NCBI GenBank assembly: GCA_017410265.1
Contig: JAFQRC010000003.1
Coordinates: forward strand, 1-64,000
Direction: 5' to 3'
Origin: Ruminococcus sp.
GTDB lineage: Bacteria > Bacillota > Clostridia > Oscillospirales > Acutalibacteraceae
DNA: 64,000 nt
The notes beneath the pieces were generated by a model. That model was not told the DNA's origin, ran no database searches, and was given only the letters and a program-made list of their open reading frames with translations. Below, in pieces: positions 19,013 through 27,649 of the stretch. The position numbers and the translations under genes are program-made. Numbering within the stretch: the stretch's first letter is position 1; every line of letters starts with the position of its first letter.

Positions 19013-22000
19013 CTAGTTTGTACCAGCGGTACCATTAATATCCCAATATTCAGCCTCGTAAAGAGCAACGTTCATTGTTTCATTATCTTTAAGACCGCCT
19101 GAGATAGTGCTCTGTTTGGTTGCACTCGTGCTTTGGCTGGAAGAACTGCGATATGTCAGACCGTTACGATCCAGACCTACACCGCCGATACCTTTAATAT
19201 CACCGGTTTTATACCCCTTGTCGGAGTTACTGAAAATAACCGCATTATATCGAGATATATCCATAATAACTTTGTACAAGCTGTAACCAGAAGCACCAGC
19301 ACTATGATAAGTCATCACACCACCAGGATATTCTCCGTTACCATTACCATTTGAACCTACATCATCCCAGATATAACACTTAGGGTCACTTCCGTATCCA
19401 CAGAAATCAGTAGACAATTCTAAGAACAAAGTAATCTGGAAATTTTCAATTGAGCAGATATTCTTGCCTACAGTGTTCGAGTACGCATTATTTGTAGAAG
19501 TAGTCGTATCAACAGTCTGCAGTGGCGTTACATCCCATTTATCGTTATGATTACCCGGATTCACTCGTTCTACACGATACTTATAATAACTTCTATTAGA
19601 TGGTACTACGCAAGCGTAGCCGTAACCACCATCGCCCGGAGCATAGTAATTGTTTTTATACAGGTATGTATAGAAGTCATTAGAATTATCAGTACCACTG
19701 CTGTTAGCGTAGAAATGAACCTGCATAAACGCGTTGTCCATTTTTGATTTCGCTATATTCTTAACCTGTACATAGAGCATATCGGAACCCCAATAGCTCC
19801 ACTTGTTACCATCTGAGTCTTCAGTAATCTCATAGAATTTACCATTACAAACTCCTGCATTCCAACTCATATGATATGTAAGCTCATTTTTGTCGGAATT
19901 GAGAGCGTACTTGCCATTAAAGTTGAAGTAACGTTTAAATGTAATCTGATTTTCAGTATTATGGTTAGTACCATCCTTAGAATAAACATTATATGGTACG
20001 AGGAAGTAGTACATACTTTTATCGGCAGCACCTGAGGCTTTATACTCAATTGTCTGAGTAGCTCCGTTAGAATACTTATAGAGGTAATTCATCGTAAGAA
20101 CAGAAGTTGTGCCATCTTTATCAGAATTTTTTATCCACTGACCATTAGTACCATCGTATACGGTGACAGCGTGCAATTCATGATCACCCCAAAGACCACC
20201 ACATGATTTAGCGGGAGCTCCGGTGTAATTTGATCCATCTTCGTTCTTTGCGGTTGTCGGAGCACCGTCAGAAATAGCAGTGAAATAAACAACGCTATCA
20301 ACAACAGCCTCGCTAATACCACTGAATCCGTTAGTGTCCCAATAGTTCCATACTTCGTCTTCTTTCATCGGGTTAACTCGTCGGAACATAATGTGCTCAG
20401 AATTGATGAGGTCTACAGGAGCTCGACACTGCCAGATAGTAGGTTTACCCTCTTCGTCATCATGAACACTCATAAGATAACCTTTATGATTTTCAGCATC
20501 ATAGAGCTGGATAACAGGATTGAACGATACACCTGTATCGGTTGTAACCTTGTCATCAATCCAGTTTTCTTTAGTTTTATCAAGGAACTGATAAGTGTAC
20601 ATCTCCTCACCCACAGAGTCAGGAGTAGCAAATACGAGGTTCATGTCAATGTATTTGCCGGCATAAACATCCTCTGTACAGTCAGGATCAGTACCCTCAA
20701 GCCAGATAATCAAAGATAGCGGCAAAGTCTGACCTGCTTCAATAGTAAACAACGGGTTATTCGAACCATTGTTATAGTCATCTATAGAAGATGCAAAAGC
20801 CGGAATAACGACTTTTGAATCACCTGAATTATCATCGATTTGAATGACAGGTGCGTAAGGACGCTGGAAACCAGTTGATACACCCGGTGAAATAACAGGA
20901 TATGTACCGCCTTCAACAGTGCCAATATAATTTTCCTGTTCCCAACCATACTCGTTATCGCCGGTTGGAGAGCCAATCATATAGATATAGCCATCTTTTA
21001 CAGGATAAATATCACCTGTCTTGACGGCACCACCCTCAGAATTTCCATCGTTGAAGATGATGGAATCATATTTTGAGTTGAAAGTGTAGTAGTAAACAGA
21101 ACCGGAGATGTGAGTCATTGGCTTACCTGGCCAAGCTGAAAGTGATTCATCGTTGTTTCCGTTTTCACGCCAGATATATGCATGTGGTTGTTCCCAGCCG
21201 AGAGTATTGTTGAAATAAACTGTTGTGTAGTTTTCGTCATCAGGAGTAGTAGGAGCCTCAGTAGAGGGTTCTGTACCTGTATTTGAACCACTGCCGTCAA
21301 CCTTAGTACCGCCTTCAATTTCAATGTTTTCTAAAGCCCACGTACCATTACGACCTTCTTCTAGTTTATAAACTCCCAGATCGTAAACATCTAGGTCAAC
21401 AGTCTGGTTTTGATCTCCGTGATAGCTAAAGATAACTTTGTTGCAAGCTGTACTATATGTATACGAAAAAAGACCCGTAGTTGAATCATAAGTCATAACT
21501 ACACCTGGGAAGCTACCATTATTAGTTGTATCTCCCCACACATATGCTCTAACTTGACCTACATCAGTCCAATCAGAAGGAGCGTCAAGATACACCGTAT
21601 ATGTACCGCCAACAGTACCACCATCTTCCGTAGGAGCTTCAGTTGGTTCATCAGTAGGCTCTTCTCCCTCATACTCCTGAGAAAGAAGTGATGAAGTGAT
21701 TTTACCTGATGAGCCATCGTTCTGGTAAAAAGCCATACGGATAGCCTTCGAGTTGACTTCGACATTTGTTTCCGGATCGTAAAGCTTGAAGTAAGATTTA
21801 GAGCTGAGGTAAACAGGCATATCTTCAACACCTGTGTTAGTAAGAGTGAAGTCTACGTTGATATACTTTGAGTTCATATCATTAACAGTAGCTTCACGGA
21901 ACTTAATGTCAGAAGTGTTAATACTATTGAAGGTTCCGGTAGTAGGAATAAAAAGATTGCGGCCATCAAGAGAAGTAACAGGCTCAAACTGGAACTCGTT

Positions 22001-22234
22001 GAGATAGTTCCAGATGTTTACATAGTCTTTATCATCAGCGTCATTGAAGTCAATCTCAAGACCTGAGTCAGGTTCTACCATAATAGTATCAGTGTTAACT
22101 GTATTATTCTCAGCAAAAACAAACCATGCGAAAGTACTCACACAGATAAGGATAAGAACTTCAATGATTGCAACTGCAACAATCAATGGAGAAGTCCTGA
22201 AGATATTCGGTTTTTTGAAGTTAGATAAATTCAT
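19013..22234 (-). CDS. Secreted TasA-like protein with inserted CBM26-like starch-binding modules
   Basis: About 1073 aa. The signal motif is STFAWFV (residues 34-40 counted from the first of two ATGs). The shared domain carries KAIRMAF (164-170) and IIWLEGTDPDC (510-520). Between these two motifs lie Thr/Pro/Glu linkers (EPTDEPTEAPTED) and two CBM26-like modules at about 213-295 (YTVYLDAPSDW, AYVWGD, FPGVVMTYD, NKVIFSYHGDQNQTVDL) and 337-415 (TTVYFNNTLGWEQ, AYIWREN, WPGKPM, DSIIFNDG). A third is near 960-1030 (KCYIWDD, YPGGVMTYH, NAVIFSNSDKGYKTGD). CBM26 binds starch, so this product is the strongest sign that the locus serves starch adhesion. The second ATG has the better SD spacing. No sortase signal is seen. 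Confidence 0.8.
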   Translation of the reverse strand: MNLSNFKKPNIFRTSPLIVAVAIIEVLILICVSTFAWFVFAENNTVNTDTIMVEPDSGLEIDFNDADDKDYVNIWNYLNEFQFEPVTSLDGRNLFIPTTGTFNSINTSDIKFREATVNDMNSKYINVDFTLTNTGVEDMPVYLSSKSYFKLYDPETNVEVNSKAIRMAFYQNDGSSGKITSSLLSQEYEGEEPTDEPTEAPTEDGGTVGGTYTVYLDAPSDWTDVGQVRAYVWGDTTNNGSFPGVVMTYDSTTGLFSYTYSTACNKVIFSYHGDQNQTVDLDVYDLGVYKLEEGRNGTWALENIEIEGGTKVDGSGSNTGTEPSTEAPTTPDDENYTTVYFNNTLGWEQPHAYIWRENGNNDESLSAWPGKPMTHISGSVYYYTFNSKYDSIIFNDGNSEGGAVKTGDIYPVKDGYIYMIGSPTGDNEYGWEQENYIGTVEGGTYPVISPGVSTGFQRPYAPVIQIDDNSGDSKVVIPAFASSIDDYNNGSNNPLFTIEAGQTLPLSLIIWLEGTDPDCTEDVYAGKYIDMNLVFATPDSVGEEMYTYQFLDKTKENWIDDKVTTDTGVSFNPVIQLYDAENHKGYLMSVHDDEEGKPTIWQCRAPVDLINSEHIMFRRVNPMKEDEVWNYWDTNGFSGISEAVVDSVVYFTAISDGAPTTAKNEDGSNYTGAPAKSCGGLWGDHELHAVTVYDGTNGQWIKNSDKDGTTSVLTMNYLYKYSNGATQTIEYKASGAADKSMYYFLVPYNVYSKDGTNHNTENQITFKRYFNFNGKYALNSDKNELTYHMSWNAGVCNGKFYEITEDSDGNKWSYWGSDMLYVQVKNIAKSKMDNAFMQVHFYANSSGTDNSNDFYTYLYKNNYYAPGDGGYGYACVVPSNRSYYKYRVERVNPGNHNDKWDVTPLQTVDTTTSTNNAYSNTVGKNICSIENFQITLFLELSTDFCGYGSDPKCYIWDDVGSNGNGNGEYPGGVMTYHSAGASGYSLYKVIMDISRYNAVIFSNSDKGYKTGDIKGIGGVGLDRNGLTYRSSSSQSTSATKQSTISGGLKDNETMNVALYEAEYWDINGTAGTN

Positions 22235-22272
22235 CATAAATCTCCTAAAAACAGAATGAACGAAAAATAAAC

Positions 22273-23346
22273 TTATGCACCTGCTAAATCAAAGTTAACC
22301 TGGAACTGTCCGCCGGCAATAGCACGGCGAGCTTCAGCGTCGCAGCCCTCAATCCAGATGTTAACCTGTGTTTTGCCGTAATAGTATCCATTTGATTCAT
22401 AAGTTACATCACAGATAGCATCACGGCTAGGGTCAGTCACTGTGCCAATGTAGTTTATATCAATGCCAGTATAACCTCCAGATTCACCAATATTTTCATC
22501 ATAAACATACGAAAAATAATGATGAGTATAGGTGTCACATTGGCTGTTCATACTTTTATCATTAGTGAAGGTATCAATTATTTGATTAGGCTGAACATTT
22601 TGAGAGAGTGTCCACGGATTTAAAGAAGCATTAGTTGTAGAATTCAGGTGGATATCAGGACGAGGTAACCAAAGAAGACGAGCACTATCAGAAAGATTAT
22701 CATGATCTTCGCCTTCAATAAACTGGCTGTAGTTTACAAAAGAAACTCTGACAGCACCAACAACTGCGTCTTTAGAGAAATCACCCTCCGAAGCTTTTCT
22801 GTTATCCCCTGTGTCTTCAGTCTGGATAAGATTACCGTCGCCAGGTGTCTCTTCTATTGCACCTTTAACAAAGGAGCCGCTATCAAGGAAAACTCGACAT
22901 GGATCCTCTGCCTTAAAATACATATCAAAACAAATGTATTCCTTATTAGGCGAAACAGACGTGAAAGTTCCGACATTTCGGTCGATGTCAGTGTTTTTTG
23001 GAAGCATAGACGGACGAACAAGAGTTACACCATCACCTGTGATATCAATAGGGCTGAAATCATGAAGAACATCATAATGAGTCCCTTCAGCAGTGATAAT
23101 GTCACGAAGATTCATATTCTTGGAATACTGTGACATAGTGTACTGATAGCCGTTGACAGATGATTCAAATCCAACAGCCATCTCAAAATATTCAGAACCA
23201 CTGGCTTGTATAATAAGACCATCGGCGTTTACCGGTTTATCAGTAGGAGCAAACCAAGCAAGTGATGCTGCAAAAACCATTACAATTAAAGCGAGCAATA
23301 ACATGATGGCTTTGATAATCAGAGATGTGTTCTGCTTCGACTTCAT
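22273..23346 (-). CDS. Secreted TasA-like protein, 357 aa
   Basis: The signal helix ends in ASLAWFAPTD (residues 27-36), a SipW-type motif. The mature part has the shared beta domain: EYICFDMYFKAED, GAVRVSFVNYS, and near the C-terminus VNIWIEGCDAEA followed by FQVNFDLAGA. The protein stops right after this domain, so it is a single-domain family member and a candidate fibre subunit. AAAGGAG precedes the ATG. It lies 30 bases after the coiled-coil protein gene and 38 bases before the CBM26-bearing gene. Confidence 0.75.
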   Translation of the reverse strand: MKSKQNTSLIIKAIMLLLALIVMVFAASLAWFAPTDKPVNADGLIIQASGSEYFEMAVGFESSVNGYQYTMSQYSKNMNLRDIITAEGTHYDVLHDFSPIDITGDGVTLVRPSMLPKNTDIDRNVGTFTSVSPNKEYICFDMYFKAEDPCRVFLDSGSFVKGAIEETPGDGNLIQTEDTGDNRKASEGDFSKDAVVGAVRVSFVNYSQFIEGEDHDNLSDSARLLWLPRPDIHLNSTTNASLNPWTLSQNVQPNQIIDTFTNDKSMNSQCDTYTHHYFSYVYDENIGESGGYTGIDINYIGTVTDPSRDAICDVTYESNGYYYGKTQVNIWIEGCDAEARRAIAGGQFQVNFDLAGA

Positions 23347-23376
23347 ATTATTGCTCCTTTCGTTATAGTTTGAGTT

Positions 23377-25767
23377 TTAGTCAAGGTAATCCTCGATATT
23401 TTCAAGTTCAAGAATCTTCTCAGGTTTATAGTCGAGTAAGAGAGCCGCTTTCTTAGCGAAAGCTTTAGCTTTCTTCTTGGCTTTCTTGAGATTCTTGTTA
23501 TATTTATCTTCGATTTCTTTAGTAGCAGCTTTAAGCTTAGCTTCATACTTCTGCTGATCAGTGAAGCCTTTAGCAACAGCAATTTCGCCGTCCTTAGCCT
23601 TAAGCTTAGCTTCGTATTCAGCTTTTAATGCTGAAAGCTTCTTTTCGAAATCGGAATTGAGCTTAGCAACCGCTTTCTCACTATTCTTTTCAGCGTTCTT
23701 CATCGCTTTGTCTTTATTAGAAAGCTCTTTGTCCTTTGCTTTCAGATTAGCGATGTGGGTGCTGACAGTTTTGTTAAGCTCATTATACTCAGAACGGGAT
23801 TTAGTGAGTTCGTCCTGAAGTTTATTAGTCTTTTCGTTGTTTTTCTCGATTAAACTATCGCGTTCAACAACCTTAGCTTTTTCTTTAACAAAATCACTCT
23901 TTAGTGTTTTGTAGTCACCTTCTAAGGTAGAAAGCTGAGTAGAAAGATTAGCAATCTGCCCGTTAGCAGTGTCAATCTGAGAAGCCTTTTCTTCGATGTC
24001 AGCCTGCTGTGTAGCAATAGTATTCTCTTGCTGAGAAACAGTTGACTTCAGGTCAGCGTTCTCATTAGTCAGGGTGCTGTTGGCATCTCGAAGTTCAGCA
24101 ACACTTGTATTGAGAATAACAATCTGGGAAGCCTGCTCTTCGATAGTTTTAGCTTGTTTTTCAGTTAAATCCTCAAGTTCAGCAATACGAGCTTTGTGCT
24201 CTTCTATCTCAGCATTAAGGTCACGAATAGTGGTTTCGAGAACAGAAATCTTATCGTTGAGGAAGTCGATATGAGCTTCGAGTTCAGCAATCTTAGCCTT
24301 ACAAGCTTCAACTTCAGCCTGAAGCTGAGCAACCTGAGCTTCAAGTTCAGCAATTTTTGCGTTTAATGTATCAATAAGAGCGTTGAGTTCGACAATCTTA
24401 GCTTCAAGAGCTGCAATTGTAGCAGCCTGAGCAGCGATAGTCTGCTTCTGCTCTTCTACGATGCCTTCGAGTTCAGCGATTCTAGCTTTGCAAACTTCGA
24501 GTTCAGCCTCGAGTTCAGCAACTCTCTGCTGAGCAACTCTGAGTTCTTCTCTGGTTTCTTCAAGTTCTTGCTCTCTGACTTTGAGGAGAGTTTCGAGTTC
24601 TTTGATTCTTAAGTCTTTCTGTCTGACTTTTTCCTTTTCCTGGTCAAGTTCAGCAGTGAGCTGTGCGATAAGTAAATCACGCTCACGAACTTCTTTGAGC
24701 CTTATTGCCATCTCTTCGCGTCGAGCTTCGTAAATCTGCTCTTCAAGCCACTTAGCTTTTTCTTCTTCAGGCTTGTTAGCTTCGGCAGCTCTGCGTTCAT
24801 TTTCAGCGACATAGTCAGCATGGAGCTTATCCTTGAGCGCTTTGTTAGTAGAAATAGTCATAACAAAGTGCTGGAATGCCATTACATCGTAAAGTTCTGA
24901 CTGGGTATCAGCGTCCATTTCGCCGGAGAACTCGTTTGACTCTACAACATAACCGGTCTTACGATAAGCCTCTATAAAAGACCATAACTCATTACATTTT
25001 GAGAAGTTAGGGTTCTTTTTGATACAGTTTGTTTTGTTAATAGGAGAACGAACCTGAATACAACCTTTGAGTGACTGAATGAGGTTTGTGTTAACAAAGT
25101 CATCAAGCATCATACGAATACGAGTAATACGCTCGTAGTCGGTGAGGTTAGAAATATCCTCTTCCTTATCGACCTTATCACGGTCGTGGGATTCAGAAGC
25201 ATAAGTGAGGTTGAACGCAAACATCTGGTTGTTGAGGTTAGCATAACGCTTCATCTCAACACTAGTATAGGAATCGTTCGGGGCTTCTTTCAGCGCACGA
25301 AATCTCGCTTCAACGAAAGAAATAGTTTTAAAAATAAGTGTGTATAAAAATCTGTTTTCATATGTAGCGTAGCTATCTTCACGGTGAGTGTTCAGAAGCT
25401 TTGACGGAGAAACAGAACCGTCAGGGTCCACAGCCTGAATAAGGCTGGTGTGCTGAGTAAGGTGACGAACAGCTTCTTTAGTTACCTGCTTAACCTTATC
25501 AACACGGTCAACTTCTTCATATGTTTCGATAAATCTACGCTCTTCGCGGATGGCTTTATCCATATAAGGCAGAGTTTCTTCAATCTTCTCTACCCACTCC
25601 ATATCGATAACTCGGTTGTAAGCGTTACCGGCTAAGATATCTTTACCAGCATCTGCGTCTTTGAGAGCTCCTGTCAAATATCCTTTTGTAAAGTCCCCTT
25701 CGAGCGTCTGCTTCATTTCAGCATATGCTCTGTAGTATCTACTGTAATCTAACAAGGAACTCACCAT
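23377..25767 (-). CDS. DUF2357/McrC-like protein with long C-terminal coiled coil
   Basis: A 796-aa cytoplasmic protein. Residues 1-315 are globular and carry a stretch resembling DUF2357 (McrC-related) proteins: VRHLTQHTSLI, then THREDSYATYENRF (127-140), and LWSFIEAYRKTGY. Residues about 325-745 are almost continuous heptads (repeated AELEAxxxxCKAKIAELE-type units), and a Lys-rich tail ends at EDYLD. Most DUF2357/McrC proteins end in a PD-(D/E)xK nuclease; none is visible, so the nuclease seems replaced by the coiled coil. It starts 26 bases after the McrB-like AAA+ gene, its expected partner. The start is uncertain: AAAGG abuts this ATG, and a TTG four codons on is possible. The DUF2357 match is by eye. 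Confidence 0.65.
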   Translation of the reverse strand: MVSSLLDYSRYYRAYAEMKQTLEGDFTKGYLTGALKDADAGKDILAGNAYNRVIDMEWVEKIEETLPYMDKAIREERRFIETYEEVDRVDKVKQVTKEAVRHLTQHTSLIQAVDPDGSVSPSKLLNTHREDSYATYENRFLYTLIFKTISFVEARFRALKEAPNDSYTSVEMKRYANLNNQMFAFNLTYASESHDRDKVDKEEDISNLTDYERITRIRMMLDDFVNTNLIQSLKGCIQVRSPINKTNCIKKNPNFSKCNELWSFIEAYRKTGYVVESNEFSGEMDADTQSELYDVMAFQHFVMTISTNKALKDKLHADYVAENERRAAEANKPEEEKAKWLEEQIYEARREEMAIRLKEVRERDLLIAQLTAELDQEKEKVRQKDLRIKELETLLKVREQELEETREELRVAQQRVAELEAELEVCKARIAELEGIVEEQKQTIAAQAATIAALEAKIVELNALIDTLNAKIAELEAQVAQLQAEVEACKAKIAELEAHIDFLNDKISVLETTIRDLNAEIEEHKARIAELEDLTEKQAKTIEEQASQIVILNTSVAELRDANSTLTNENADLKSTVSQQENTIATQQADIEEKASQIDTANGQIANLSTQLSTLEGDYKTLKSDFVKEKAKVVERDSLIEKNNEKTNKLQDELTKSRSEYNELNKTVSTHIANLKAKDKELSNKDKAMKNAEKNSEKAVAKLNSDFEKKLSALKAEYEAKLKAKDGEIAVAKGFTDQQKYEAKLKAATKEIEDKYNKNLKKAKKKAKAFAKKAALLLDYKPEKILELENIEDYLD

Positions 25768-25793
25768 CCTTTAAGAAAAGTTAAAATCTAAAA

Positions 25794-27326
25794 TTACATC
25801 ATCTTCTGAAGCATACGAACATATTCTTTACATTCATTCATATTCTCTCTACCGAAGAGCTGGTCGAGCTGCTGAACAAGACCGTCGATCTCGTCACGGA
25901 TGTAAGAAATATTAAGTGCTTCAAACTTTCTGAATACCTTTTTAGCAAGGCAGTAGTCGATACCGTCAACCTCAGTACCACCGCAACCAACATAAGCAGG
26001 AACGAAGTCCTTCATCTGCTTCATAACACGGTTACCGAAAGCTACACGGAAGTGCTCGATTACGTAGTCGTCAAGAATTTCAATCTTCTTGAGGTTTTCT
26101 TCAGAAATCGGGTTAGCCTCAACAGCGTCAGCAAGGAGCTTTGTGAGGTGTTTGTAGTTAATAAAGATAGGCTCTGTATCAGGAGCTTCGAACGGCTTAC
26201 CCTTTGTATTGATATCGATAGGCAGAGCACGGTCGTAAACCTTATCTGTGATAGCAAAAGTAGAGTCGTCGTTGTTAGCAGTACCAACATACCAGATGTT
26301 GTCAGGAACAGTGATTTTACCGTTATCAAAGTGTGCAGGGTCATCAGGCCATGGAGCTGATACAAGCTCAATAATCCACTCGTCGTGAGCTGGCATTTCG
26401 AGGATTGACAGCATCTCAGCGAAGTAGTACTCGACACGAGCGATGTTCATTTCGTCGAGGATTACTACATAAACATTTTCATTATATGACGCTTCATAAA
26501 GTGCACGGAGAAGTTCGGTTTCGTTGTACTTCTTTGTAAATTCGTTGAAGTAACCGAAAAGCTCAGTACGGTCACGCCATGAAGGCTGAACTGAAGCGAT
26601 AACTGCAGGGTTCTGAACAAACTTACCAAATGCGTATGGAAGAGATGTTTTACCAGTACCGGAAATACCCTGAAGGATAATCAGACGGGTTGAAGCGAAA
26701 CCTGCGATAAAGCAACGGAGAATCTTGATATCATAGAAGAGTCTGAGTCTTGAGCAAGCGAAGTTTCTGAATCTGTCACAGAACTCAGGAAGAGTAACAT
26801 CCCAGTCGTACTGTGGTGGCTGATAATCTGCCCACTCGTTATCAATAGCAATAAGCTTGTTGAAACGACCACCCTTGATTTCTTCTTCGCCGTTGTTGAG
26901 TGCTTCCATCTCCTCGCCTGTAAGCTCGGAAATTTCATTTGGATTAAGACCGATCTGAGAAACCTTCATAGAAAGAATCTTGTCTTTCTCGAGGTTCATA
27001 CGCATAACTTCTTTATTTAAAGCGTTAACTTCATTAACAAGGTCATTAGTGTCCTTGACCTTCTTCTTGAACTTAACGAACTTTTTAACCCACATTACGA
27101 TAAAGAAGACAATGAGGCCGAGTACTGCTGCGAGAAGAATGATAGCGATAATCGCAATTACCCACGCAAGACCTCCTAAAGTTGTGGTATAGTTCTCGAT
27201 AATCTTGACATATTCAGAGAAATTGAACATGCCTACGATTCCCTTAGCAACGCCAACGATAGCGCCCCAGATAGAACCGAAGAACTGACCTAAAAAGTCA
27301 AATAAGAATTTAAAGATGGTATCCAT
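25794..27326 (-). CDS. Membrane-anchored McrB-like AAA+ ATPase
   Basis: 510 aa. An amphipathic N-terminus, a transmembrane segment at about 50-80 and a short coiled coil (90-120) precede the AAA+ domain. Walker A is GISGTGKTS (220-228). SVQPSWRDRTELFGYFN is the McrB/MoxR-clade substrate-side motif. Walker B is VVILDEMN (287-294), sensor 1 is GTANNDD (348-354), and VYDRA (363-367) holds the arginine finger. McrB proteins form hexamers activated by McrC; this one is tethered to the membrane and followed by a McrC-like coiled-coil gene. Its position inside a run of exported-protein genes suggests a role in their export, assembly or positioning. That role is inference. AAAGGAG precedes the ATG. 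Confidence 0.8.
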   Translation of the reverse strand: MDTIFKFLFDFLGQFFGSIWGAIVGVAKGIVGMFNFSEYVKIIENYTTTLGGLAWVIAIIAIILLAAVLGLIVFFIVMWVKKFVKFKKKVKDTNDLVNEVNALNKEVMRMNLEKDKILSMKVSQIGLNPNEISELTGEEMEALNNGEEEIKGGRFNKLIAIDNEWADYQPPQYDWDVTLPEFCDRFRNFACSRLRLFYDIKILRCFIAGFASTRLIILQGISGTGKTSLPYAFGKFVQNPAVIASVQPSWRDRTELFGYFNEFTKKYNETELLRALYEASYNENVYVVILDEMNIARVEYYFAEMLSILEMPAHDEWIIELVSAPWPDDPAHFDNGKITVPDNIWYVGTANNDDSTFAITDKVYDRALPIDINTKGKPFEAPDTEPIFINYKHLTKLLADAVEANPISEENLKKIEILDDYVIEHFRVAFGNRVMKQMKDFVPAYVGCGGTEVDGIDYCLAKKVFRKFEALNISYIRDEIDGLVQQLDQLFGRENMNECKEYVRMLQKMM

Positions 27327-27417
27327 AATGTTCTACTCCTTTATCGATTTAAGGATATATAAAATAATGTAGTGTAAACTACTAATTATTTTCAAGATTA
27401 AGTATGAGGGAAACTTT

Positions 27418-27516
27418 GCAATCCCTCCACCACCATTCGGTGGTCCTTTTTCCACCCTTTTGTCTTTCAGACATTTCCCCTATCAGGGGAATCATTCTTT
27501 GCACAAGGGAGGCAAT
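27418..27516 (-). repeat. Dispersed intergenic hairpin repeat, copy 2
   Basis: It starts GCAATCCCTCC and ends GCACAAGGGAGGC, as in the copy at 16623-16678, but is longer. It contains a CCACCATTCGGTGG hairpin and a 38-base hairpin unit at 27455-27492. The 323-base gap (27327-27649) between the AAA+ gene and the second signal peptidase consists mostly of this element and the related unit at 27599. I see no open reading frame there. Confidence 0.65.
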
Positions 27517-27598
27517 TTTGTGCTATGCACATAGACGATAACAATCGTCACGACATTTATAATTGCGGGACGTCAAGGATGGTACGGCTTTGTCCAGA

Positions 27599-27636
27599 CC
27601 CTTTTGTCCTTCGGACATTTCCCTTATGAGGGAAAT
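27599..27636 (-). repeat. Second copy of a 38-base double-hairpin unit
   Basis: It matches 27455-27492 at 33 of 38 bases. The first small stem differs by a T-A to C-G exchange (TGTCT-TTC-AGACA against TGTCC-TTC-GGACA), which keeps pairing. The second stem (TTTCCCT/AGGGAAA against TTCCCC/GGGGAA) is also kept. This suggests the RNA or cruciform structure is what is conserved. Confidence 0.65.
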
Positions 27637-27649
27637 TTCGTCCCCTACA

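Noticed and set aside
12377-22234. Cohesin or dockerin modules, as in amylosome proteins
   Set aside because: I saw no duplicated calcium-loop dockerin motif or cohesin signature in any of the surface proteins. The starch link rests only on CBM-like modules.
24200-24700. Tandem DNA repeats in the coiled-coil gene as a recombination hotspot
   Set aside because: The repetition is in heptad-coded residues with diverged codons, as expected for a coiled coil. No long exact repeats are seen.
23377-27326. A complete McrBC restriction-defence system
   Set aside because: The ATPase fits, but no nuclease motif is visible in the partner or neighbours, and the genes lie within exported-protein genes. 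It is better described as a repurposed pair.
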